Of a stretch of 8,187 nucleotides of DNA, positions 1-5,933 are shown in pieces. Numbering within the stretch: the first letter of the stretch is position 1; each line of letters begins with the position of its first letter. The notes beneath the pieces are model-generated. The model saw only the letters and a list, made by a program, of their open reading frames with translations, did not search any database and was not told the origin of the DNA. This DNA comes from Austwickia sp040006675 (GTDB lineage Bacteria; Actinomycetota; Actinomycetes; Actinomycetales; Dermatophilaceae), in the NCBI GenBank assembly GCA_040006675.1, contig JBDTWM010000125.1, positions 1-8,187 of the forward strand. The letters are read 5' to 3'. The translations under genes were made by a program, and so were the position numbers.

Positions 1-92
1 CCGTTCGCGTAGTGGTTCTTCAGGTTGCATACCAGCTCATACCGCCCGGGGGCCAGGGCGAGCACCCCTGCCCGCCGCGGCACCGCGTGTTT
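1..92 (-). pseudogene. Cupredoxin C-terminal copper-site fragment, truncated and cut by window edge
   Basis: Directly after the pth2 stop, and in the same frame, the minus strand reads KHAVPRRAGVLALAPGR followed by YELVCNLKNHYANG to the window edge. The PGxYxLxCNxxxHYxxG pattern is the C-terminal copper-binding loop of small cupredoxins (sulfocyanin/plastocyanin-like), where Cys and His are ligands and a Met follows the final Gly. That Met would lie beyond the edge. The preceding roughly 80 residues of a cupredoxin, including the first His ligand, are absent: pth2 occupies that space, and no cupredoxin sequence is seen in the other minus-strand frames there. The only nearby start is GTG at 83-81, which would give a protein lacking most of the fold. 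I read it as a gene remnant. A small real gene or a chance match remains possible because so little is visible. Confidence 0.45.
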
Positions 93-878
93 TCAGGCCT
101 GCCACCAGGCGCGGGCCGTCTCCGTCGGACCGTCCACTTCCGTGAATCCCGCATCCACCACGTGGATCGGGGCGCTCACGAGGGCGGCCCACTGCTCCTC
201 GTCCGACTCCACCACGTCGACGCGCCACCCGTGGTCGCGCCAGGCGCGCACGGTCGCCGGGTCCCCCCGCCGCACGAGTTCCTCCATCGCGAGCTGCGCC
301 GCGTGGCCGCATTGGGCGGCGGCCTTGCCGGTGCTCAACTCCGCGTACGGGGTGAGCGCCACCATCACCACGCGGGACGTCCGGTCAGACGCGCATCCGT
401 CTTGGGCGCCGAGCGTGGGCACCTCGTCGGCGCGCGGGGAACGCGGGTAGTTGGTGCCGCTGACCTGCAGGGCGTTCAGGGCGTCCGGGAGCGGGCGGGC
501 CGGGCGAGGCACAAAAGCTCGGACCTGCGCCGGGCCCTCGACGACCGTGACGCCCGGCAGTTCCTGCACCCGGTCCCACCGCACCCCACGGGCCCGGCGG
601 GCGAGCTTGCGGATGCGGCCGTCACGCCAGCGGTGCACGTACGGCGCCCACTCCCCCGCGCCTCGCGAGCGCTCGTCGGCGAGCAGGGACACGACGGCCC
701 GCGCGGCCGCGGCGCACATCCTCGTGTGACTCGGAAGGTCCGACGGGTCATAGCGCAGCGCCAGCTGCATCGCCCACGGGCCCGGATCGTCCAGGTCGGC
801 CCAGCGCGAGACAGGAGCTGCTAAGGCGCAAGCCGCGTCGAGCGCATCCACCGCCTCGGCGCCGTCGGCCCAGGACAT
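93..878 (-). CDS. pth2: Peptidyl-tRNA hydrolase, Pth2 (PTH2) family
   Basis: This 261-residue protein is predicted to hydrolyse peptidyl-tRNA released from stalled ribosomes, recycling tRNA in the cytosol. The C-terminal half (about 168-250) carries the PTH2 signature, a VVMVAL strand followed by TGKAAAQCGHAA at 183-194 (K185, Q189, H192), and then a DAG-x-T-x-V segment near 242-248. The N-terminal half (35-130; PWAMQLALRYD, GVTVV, RAFVP) resembles a degenerate second copy lacking the Lys/Gln/His set. Its ATG shares one base with the arc stop (TGATG, 880-876) and has no Shine-Dalgarno, so it is probably translated by coupling from arc. An in-frame start at 965 would lie inside arc and adds only low-complexity Arg/Ala residues, so I reject it. 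The family is clear. Why it sits behind a Pup-system ATPase is not known to me. Confidence 0.87.
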   Translation of the reverse strand: MSWADGAEAVDALDAACALAAPVSRWADLDDPGPWAMQLALRYDPSDLPSHTRMCAAAARAVVSLLADERSRGAGEWAPYVHRWRDGRIRKLARRARGVRWDRVQELPGVTVVEGPAQVRAFVPRPARPLPDALNALQVSGTNYPRSPRADEVPTLGAQDGCASDRTSRVVMVALTPYAELSTGKAAAQCGHAAQLAMEELVRRGDPATVRAWRDHGWRVDVVESDEEQWAALVSAPIHVVDAGFTEVDGPTETARAWWQA

Positions 879-2608
879 CAACCCGACGCGACGTCGCCGG
901 CGTGGTGCGCGAGCCGCTCGATGTGCACGACCCGCGCGCGCTTGCGGCCCGACAGGCGCATCCATTCGTCCGGGTCCTGCGTGTTCGGGAGCGACTCGTT
1001 CTCCGCGAATTCGGTCCGTAGTGCTTCCAGGAGCAGCCGCGTGGACAGGCCCCGGGGGCCCCCGGAGATGACCTGTTTGATCGCCGCCCGCTTGGCGCGG
1101 TCCACGACGTTCTGGATCATGGCGCCGGAGGCGAAGGCAGCGTAGTTGAACACCTCCGTGGCGCCGGAGGCGTACGTCACCTTCAAGAAACGGTTCTCTG
1201 GGATGTCGGCGTACATCGCCTGGGCCGTCGAGGCGGTCATCGCCTGCACCGTGACGTTTGGGTCACCACCGTGCCAGGCCAGTTCGTCCTCGTCCAGCGG
1301 AAGGTCCGCCGTGAGGTACTTGGTGAAGATGTCTTCAGCCGCGGACTCGTCCGGGCGTTCGATGCGGATCTTCGCGTCGAGACGGCCCGGGCGCAAGATC
1401 GCCGGGTCGATCATGTCCTCCCGGTTACTGGCCCCGATGATGATCACGTTGTCGAGGCGCTCGACGCCGTCGATCTCGGCGAGGAGTTGAGGGACGATCG
1501 TGGTCTCGACGTCGCTGGACTTGCCCGAACCGCGGGTGCGGAAGAGCGAGTCCATCTCGTCAAAAAAGATGATCACCGGCGCGCCGCTGTGCGCGTGCTC
1601 CCGCGCCCGCGCGAACACGACGCGAATCTGCCGCTCGGTCTCCCCGACATACTTGTTCAGCAGTTCGGGGCCCTTCACGTTGAGGAAATAGCTCTGCGAG
1701 TCCTCGTCGCGGCGCAGCATCGCGCTCTGGCGCGCCAGCGACGCGGCCACCGCCTTGGCGATGAGGGTCTTGCCGCACCCGGGCGGCCCATAGAGCAGCA
1801 CTCCCTTCGGCGGCCGCAGCTTGTGCTCGCGGAACAGCTCTGGGTGCAGGTACGGGAGTTCCACCGCGTCGCGGATCTGCTCAATCTGGCCTTGGAGTCC
1901 CCCGATGTCGTCGTAGGACACGTCGGGAACGTCTTCGAGCTGCAGCTCTTGCACCTCGGCGCGTGGCACGATCTCGTGCACGATGCCGGAGCGCGTGTCG
2001 AGCAGCACGAGGTCGCCCTGCCGGAGCTTCTCCTCCTTGAGGCGGGCGGAGCGCAGCACGACGCGCTGCTCCGCCTCGTTGACGACGACCACGAGCCGGT
2101 CGTCGCTGAGGTTCTCGTGGACCGTGACGACCGTGCCTATGTGGGGTGTCTCGCTCGCCTCGATGATGGCCAACGCGTCATTGACCCGGACTTCCATCCC
2201 CGGCGCGAGGTCCTTGACAGACACCTCGGGCCCGACGGCGACCCGCATCTTGCGCCCGCCGTGCATGATGTCGGCCGTGCGATTGCGGTGCACGCTGAGG
2301 ACGTGCCCGTAGGTCGACGGCGGGGTGGCGAGTCCCGCCACCTTGTCCTTGAGCATGGACAGGTGCGAACGGACCTCGGCCAGGTACCGCGTCAACCGGT
2401 CGTTCTTGGCGTCCAGCTCGCGCATGCTGATGCGCATTCTGGCGACCGTGGACTCCAGCTGACGCTCCCGCGTCTGCCCGCTCTGCGGGGTGAACGCCTC
2501 AGCAGGGGGGGTCCCGCCATCACGCGGGACGGGGGGTGCCGGTGTCCCGGGATCCTGGGAGTGGGGCGCGCCGGTCGCGGTCTCGCTGTTGCCAGTCCCG
2601 CCGCTCAT
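878..2608 (-). CDS. arc: Proteasome-associated AAA+ ATPase ARC (Mpa)
   Basis: ARC/Mpa is the hexameric unfoldase that recognises pupylated proteins through its N-terminal coiled coil and threads them through its pore, normally into the 20S proteasome. The 576 residues show a Pro/Gly-rich leader (1-45), a coiled coil (about 46-93), two OB-type domains (about 97-225) and the AAA+ module. Walker A GPPGCGKT is at 274-281, the pore loop KYVGE at 319-323, Walker B IIFFDE at 346-351, sensor 1 ASNR at 393-396, and the arginine-finger region RPGRLD at 406-411. The start ATG overlaps the trmI stop as ATGA (2608-2605). An upstream in-frame start at 2752 would lie inside trmI and encodes Arg-rich shadow sequence. 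The protein ends in GDVASG, without the GQYL-type tail with penultimate Tyr that docks Mpa onto the 20S ring. It is slightly shorter than M. tuberculosis Mpa (609 residues). Confidence 0.97.
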   Translation of the reverse strand: MSGGTGNSETATGAPHSQDPGTPAPPVPRDGGTPPAEAFTPQSGQTRERQLESTVARMRISMRELDAKNDRLTRYLAEVRSHLSMLKDKVAGLATPPSTYGHVLSVHRNRTADIMHGGRKMRVAVGPEVSVKDLAPGMEVRVNDALAIIEASETPHIGTVVTVHENLSDDRLVVVVNEAEQRVVLRSARLKEEKLRQGDLVLLDTRSGIVHEIVPRAEVQELQLEDVPDVSYDDIGGLQGQIEQIRDAVELPYLHPELFREHKLRPPKGVLLYGPPGCGKTLIAKAVAASLARQSAMLRRDEDSQSYFLNVKGPELLNKYVGETERQIRVVFARAREHAHSGAPVIIFFDEMDSLFRTRGSGKSSDVETTIVPQLLAEIDGVERLDNVIIIGASNREDMIDPAILRPGRLDAKIRIERPDESAAEDIFTKYLTADLPLDEDELAWHGGDPNVTVQAMTASTAQAMYADIPENRFLKVTYASGATEVFNYAAFASGAMIQNVVDRAKRAAIKQVISGGPRGLSTRLLLEALRTEFAENESLPNTQDPDEWMRLSGRKRARVVHIERLAHHAGDVASG

Positions 2609-3699
2609 GGTGCCTCGCTCCCCTCCGTCGTCCCTGACGTCTCCACGCAACCGTCCGGTCCCCCGCTGGCGAAGATGCGCTCCGCGTCGCGGCGCAGGCG
2701 CCGCAGCTTCTTGGGCGATGCGGTCCGCTCCCCGATGTCGTCCGCGGACCACTCGCCCGCCGCGCTGAGCGGGTCGGTCTCGTACGCGCCCTTGGCGGGG
2801 CGTCGCTTACGTAACGGGGGGGACACGCCGGGCGCGAGCCGGCGGACCGTGAGCAAGAAACCGGTGTGCCCGTGCATGCGATGTTCCGGGCGGACCGCCA
2901 GGCCTTCGAGATGCCAACCGCGGACCAGGGATTCCCATGCGGACGGCTCCGTGAAGCCGCCGCAGGCCCGGGCGGCCTCCGCGAGGCGCGACAGCTGGGT
3001 GGTGGTGGCGACATAGCAAATCAGGACGCCGCCGGGAGCGAGCGCAAGGGCCACGGCGTCGAGACATTCCCAGGGCGCCAGCATGTCGAGGACGACACGG
3101 TCGACGCTTCCGGGCGTCACCGCCGATGGCGAGGCCTCGGCGAGGTCGCCGACGGTGAGGGTCCAGGCGGGGTGGGGTCCGCCGAAGAAGGCCTCGACGT
3201 TGCCCCGTGCGATATCGGCGAACTCCTCACGGCGTTCGAAGCTGTGTAGGTGACCGTGGTCGCCGACCGCCCGCAACAGCGACATCGACAGGGCGCCCGA
3301 GCCGACCCCTGCCTCCATGACGCGAGCGCCGGGAAAGATGTCGGCCATCGTCACGATCTGGCCGGCGTCCTTGGGGTAGACGACGGCCGCGCCCCGGGGC
3401 ATCGACAAGACGTAGTCGGCGAGGAGCGGCCGCAGCGCCAGGTATTCGACGCCCGTGGTGTTGACGGCTGTACTTCCGTCGGGCGCCCCGATGAGTCCGT
3501 CGTGGGCCAGGCTGCCGCGGTGCGTAAAGAACTGGCCGCCCGGCTGGAGGGTGATGGTGTGTAGTCGGCCCTTCGGATCGGTGAGTTGCACCCGGTCGCC
3601 GATCGCAAACGGCCCCCGCCGCTGAGCGGCGCCGGCGGGCGCGCGCTCGGTTGCTGCCCCGTCGGGCACAGTGATCGGGGAGGGCAAGGATGAGGTCAT
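2605..3699 (-). CDS. trmI: tRNA (adenine(58)-N1)-methyltransferase TrmI
   Basis: This enzyme transfers a methyl group from SAM to N1 of A58 in the tRNA T-loop, stabilising tRNA. The family works as a tetramer. With the ATG at 3699 it has 364 residues. A small N-terminal barrel domain (about 32-95) precedes YPKDAGQI (108-115). The SAM-binding motif EAGVGSGALS is at 129-138, and LDMLAPWE at 204-211 contains the catalytic-region Asp205. The Rossmann domain closes with HTGFLLTVRRLAPG near 278-291. A basic C-terminal tail of about 70 residues (from about 295) includes PKKLRRLRR and extends beyond the core; M. tuberculosis Rv2118c is about 280 residues. A GTG at 3708, 3 bases after the M50 stop, is an alternative start adding MAT. 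Neither start has a convincing Shine-Dalgarno, which suggests coupling with the upstream gene. Confidence 0.95.
   Translation of the reverse strand: MTSSLPSPITVPDGAATERAPAGAAQRRGPFAIGDRVQLTDPKGRLHTITLQPGGQFFTHRGSLAHDGLIGAPDGSTAVNTTGVEYLALRPLLADYVLSMPRGAAVVYPKDAGQIVTMADIFPGARVMEAGVGSGALSMSLLRAVGDHGHLHSFERREEFADIARGNVEAFFGGPHPAWTLTVGDLAEASPSAVTPGSVDRVVLDMLAPWECLDAVALALAPGGVLICYVATTTQLSRLAEAARACGGFTEPSAWESLVRGWHLEGLAVRPEHRMHGHTGFLLTVRRLAPGVSPPLRKRRPAKGAYETDPLSAAGEWSADDIGERTASPKKLRRLRRDAERIFASGGPDGCVETSGTTEGSEAP
2613..2626 (-). promoter_or_regulatory. Ribosome binding region of arc
   Basis: Two purine-rich stretches precede the arc ATG inside the end of trmI. GGAGG lies at 2626-2622, 13 bases away and rather far. 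GAGG lies at 2616-2613, 4 bases away and rather close. Neither spacing is ideal, so re-initiation at the overlapping ATGA is probably important. Together they support the start at 2608 over the upstream candidate. Confidence 0.5.
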
Positions 3700-3711
3700 G
3701 GTGGCCACAGT

Positions 3712-4959
3712 CTAGGCGTGCGGCAGTGGCGGCACCCTGCTGCCACGATCGGCATCGCCCCGGTCCCCGGTTGCCGCGGACCAGGCGTCTTCGAGGGCCT
3801 TGGCGGTGATCACCCCGACCAGGTGGCCGTCGTCGGCGCGCAGCACGATCACGCCGCGGGAGTCCTCCACGAGCGGGTCGACGAAGGGCGCCACCGACGC
3901 GTCCGGTCGTCGCGGTGCGGGGTGCACCCATCCGGGAGGCTGTACGACGAGGACCGACTCCACCGGCAGGGCCGCTGCGCTCTCGGGCAGGCCCTGCATC
4001 GCCTCGAGGTCGACGAGCCCGATGGGCGCCCCGGAGCTGTCCACCACGACCGGCACGCCCGGGCGCCCGAGCACAGCCCGCACAGTGTCGGGGACCTGCC
4101 CCACGGCCGTGCCGACCGGGACCGGCGCGCACGGCACCAGCACTTGGGCCACCGTGATGCCCTCCAGCACGCGCATCATGCGACCTCGTTCGAGGGCGGC
4201 GGACGCGCCCGCCCACAGAAAGGCGCCGACCATCGCCACCGAGGCCACGGTCCACAGGCTGACGCTCTCGCGGCGTACGAGGGGCAGCACGACGAAGAAC
4301 AGCACCAATGCGGCGGCGACGGCCCGGCCACCCCAACCGGCGGCGAGGCGCCCGGCGCTCGGTCGTCCGCTGACCTTCCACACCAGGGCGTCAAGGATCC
4401 CGCCCCCGTCGAGGGGGTGTCCCGGCAGCAGGTTGAACGCCGCGACGAAGAAGTTGCTGAACGTCCAGCCGACCAGCAGGAGACGGCCCACCCCGGGGCC
4501 GACCGCCGGGAGCATCGCGTACCCGATCCCGGCGAGCAGCGCGTTGGCGACGGGTCCACTCACCGCGACCAAGGCGCTATGGCCCGGGGTCTCCCCCGTC
4601 GCGTCGTACGCCGTATGGCCGCCCCAGAGGTTGACGACGATGCGGCGCACCCCGTACCCGCACCAGCGAGCGACCACGGCGTGCGCCACTTCGTGAGCCA
4701 CCACGCTGACCGCGAGCAGCAGCGCGTACGCCAGCGCGACCAGATACGACGCGGCGCCGAGGCGAGGGATCGTGGACGCGATGTCCGGCCCGAACACCAC
4801 GACGATGAGGCCGGCGATCAGGAACCAGCTCGTGGCCAGGTAGACCGGGACACCCGCGATGCTGCCCAGCCTGACCCCGTACGACGGCTCCCGCTCCGGC
4901 GGCGCGCCGGGCTCGACCTCCGGATGCCCGGACGCCGGGCTCGGGGATGTCGAGGTCAT
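3712..4959 (-). CDS. M50-family site-2-type intramembrane metalloprotease with CBS-like tail
   Basis: This is a polytopic membrane zinc protease of the Rip3/SpoIVFB-like M50B group, which cleaves substrates within or near the membrane; its substrate here is unknown. Of 415 residues, the first 30 or so are Pro/Ser/Glu-rich and cytosolic-looking. Hydrophobic segments follow at about 42-58, 70-95, 127-150, 158-178, 210-228 and 235-253. The zinc motif HEVAH is at 89-93 (H89, E90, H93). The second motif, NLLPGHPLDGG, is at 176-186 and supplies ligand Asp184. Residues about 265-395 form two CBS-like halves, a putative nucleotide-sensing module. The ATG at 4959 follows a TAnnnT box by 6 bases with no Shine-Dalgarno, so the mRNA is probably leaderless. 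It is the first gene of the M50-trmI-arc-pth2 operon. Confidence 0.95.
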   Translation of the reverse strand: MTSTSPSPASGHPEVEPGAPPEREPSYGVRLGSIAGVPVYLATSWFLIAGLIVVVFGPDIASTIPRLGAASYLVALAYALLLAVSVVAHEVAHAVVARWCGYGVRRIVVNLWGGHTAYDATGETPGHSALVAVSGPVANALLAGIGYAMLPAVGPGVGRLLLVGWTFSNFFVAAFNLLPGHPLDGGGILDALVWKVSGRPSAGRLAAGWGGRAVAAALVLFFVVLPLVRRESVSLWTVASVAMVGAFLWAGASAALERGRMMRVLEGITVAQVLVPCAPVPVGTAVGQVPDTVRAVLGRPGVPVVVDSSGAPIGLVDLEAMQGLPESAAALPVESVLVVQPPGWVHPAPRRPDASVAPFVDPLVEDSRGVIVLRADDGHLVGVITAKALEDAWSAATGDRGDADRGSRVPPLPHA

Positions 4960-4965
4960 GGCGGA

Positions 4966-4988
4966 AGCCTACGGCAGGGGCCCGACAC
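4966..4988 (-). promoter_or_regulatory. Putative PafBC-type (RecA-NDp) promoter of the M50-trmI-arc-pth2 operon
   Basis: On the minus strand GTGTCGGGC (4988-4980) is followed by 8 bases and TAGGCT (4971-4966). The known RecA-NDp consensus is tTGTCRgtg-N8-TAnnnT. The TGTCGG core, the spacing and TAnnnT match; the first base and the last two of the upstream element do not. Six bases separate TAGGCT from the M50 ATG, which places transcription initiation on or next to the start codon. Damage-inducible control is inferred. Confidence 0.55.
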
Positions 4989-5036
4989 CCCGTACGAGCA
5001 GCTACGACACTTCCATGGGGCAGCTCTGTCGAAGCG

Positions 5037-5059
5037 GTGTCGGTGGTCTTTCCTACAGT
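5037..5059 (+). promoter_or_regulatory. PafBC-type (RecA-NDp) DNA-damage promoter of the RecB-like nuclease gene
   Basis: GTGTCGGTG (5037-5045) is followed by 8 bases and TACAGT (5054-5059). This matches tTGTCRgtg-N8-TAnnnT at every defined position except the weak first T. This element is the established signature of LexA-independent, PafBC-activated damage promoters in mycobacteria, such as one of the recA promoters. Six bases separate it from the nuclease ATG, so the transcript is probably leaderless. The regulated gene being a putative repair nuclease supports the assignment. Confidence 0.75.
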
Positions 5060-5065
5060 GGGGGT

Positions 5066-5932
5066 ATGCCCCCGGCCCTGTCCCCCAGCCGCGCGGGCGA
5101 CTTCATGCAGTGTCCGCTGCTCTATCGCTTCCGCGTGGTCGATCGCCTGCCCGAGCCGCCCTCCCCCGCGGCGGCGCGGGGCACGTTGGTCCATGCGGTC
5201 CTGGAGCGCCTGTTCGACCTGCCGGCGCACCGCCGCACGGTCGAGGAGGCGTCCGCGTTGGTCGCGCCGCAGTGGGAGCGCCTGGTCGCGGAACGTCCCG
5301 AGTTGTCCGACGTCATCCCTGCCCCGCGCGACGGTGCGCCCGACGGTGACCCGGCAGCTCGCCTCGCCTGGCTGGACACGGCCGTGCGCCTGGTCGAGCG
5401 CTGGTTCTCGTTGGAGGACCCGACGCGGCTGGAGCCGGCCGAACGCGAGCTCTACGTGGAAACCGACCTGGACGGCCTGCTTCTGCGGGGCTATGTCGAC
5501 CGACTCGACGTCGCGTCCGACGGTCGGATGAGGGTCGTCGACTACAAGACGGGCCGATCGCCGTCGGAGCTGTACGAGGGCAAGGCCCTGTTCCAGATGA
5601 AGTTCTACGCCCTCGTGCTGTGGCGCCTGCACGGCCGGGTGCCCACGCGGCTGCAGCTGGTGTACCTCGGCAACGGGGAGGTGGTCACGTACGAGCCTGA
5701 CGAGGCCGACCTGCGCGCCGTCGAACGCAAGCTGAAGGCGCTGTGGGCGGCGATCGATCGCGCGACGGCGACCGGCGACTTCCGGGCGCGACCGAGCCGG
5801 CTGTGCGACTGGTGCGCACACCGGGCGCTGTGTCCCGCGTGGGGCGGCACCCCGCCGCCGCTTCCCGGGACGACCGCCGAACTCGCGGTGGATCCGCAGG
5901 CCTGCCCGCGTGCCGAGGTGGCGGTGGACTGA
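5066..5932 (+). CDS. RecB-family PD-(D/E)XK exonuclease with Fe-S cluster (Cas4/AddB-like)
   Basis: This 288-residue single-domain protein is predicted to be a metal-dependent DNA exonuclease of the RecB/Cas4/AddB nuclease family. It opens with LSPSRAGDFMQCP (5-17), which contains C16. Next come G39-x3-H43, GYVDRLD at 142-148 (D145), VVDYKTG at 157-163 (catalytic D159 and K161) and QMKFYA at 177-182. Near the C terminus CDWCAHRALC supplies C247, C250 and C256, which with C16 make the expected four ligands of a 4Fe-4S cluster. There is no helicase domain. I chose the ATG at 5066 because the conserved N terminus begins there and a TAnnnT box lies 6 bases upstream; in-frame sequence further upstream overlaps the promoter region. 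It is the counterpart of M. tuberculosis Rv2119 by context. The DNA-repair role is inferred from the domain and promoter. Confidence 0.94.
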   Translation: MPPALSPSRAGDFMQCPLLYRFRVVDRLPEPPSPAAARGTLVHAVLERLFDLPAHRRTVEEASALVAPQWERLVAERPELSDVIPAPRDGAPDGDPAARLAWLDTAVRLVERWFSLEDPTRLEPAERELYVETDLDGLLLRGYVDRLDVASDGRMRVVDYKTGRSPSELYEGKALFQMKFYALVLWRLHGRVPTRLQLVYLGNGEVVTYEPDEADLRAVERKLKALWAAIDRATATGDFRARPSRLCDWCAHRALCPAWGGTPPPLPGTTAELAVDPQACPRAEVAVD

Positions 5933-5933
5933 C

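Larger units (their letters stand above)
4960..5065. promoter_or_regulatory. Divergent promoter region with four phased TGTCG elements
   Basis: This 106-base region separates the M50 operon and the nuclease gene and is the only substantial non-coding stretch. It contains four TGTCG pentamers: minus strand at 4987-4983 and 5009-5005, plus strand at 5027-5031 and 5038-5042. Their centres are 22, 22 and 11 bases apart. The outer two belong to the two RecA-NDp-like promoters. The inner two lack a properly spaced TAnnnT and could be auxiliary activator sites or chance. No LexA-type palindrome (GAAC-N4-GTTC) is seen here. Confidence 0.5.

Noticed and set aside
1271..3016. A 581-codon open frame on the plus strand opposite arc and trmI
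   Set aside because: It is rich in Arg, Asp, His and Val with no recognisable domain, mirrors the codon pattern of the real minus-strand genes, and would bury two clear conserved genes. It is a high-GC antisense shadow.
4960..5065. A LexA/SOS box in the divergent region
   Set aside because: No GAAC-N4-GTTC-type palindrome is present; the elements fit RecA-NDp instead.
3718..5349. A 543-codon plus-strand open frame opposite the M50 gene
   Set aside because: It is low-complexity His/Arg/Asp-rich antisense of a gene with clear HExxH and PLDGG motifs and runs through the intergenic region.
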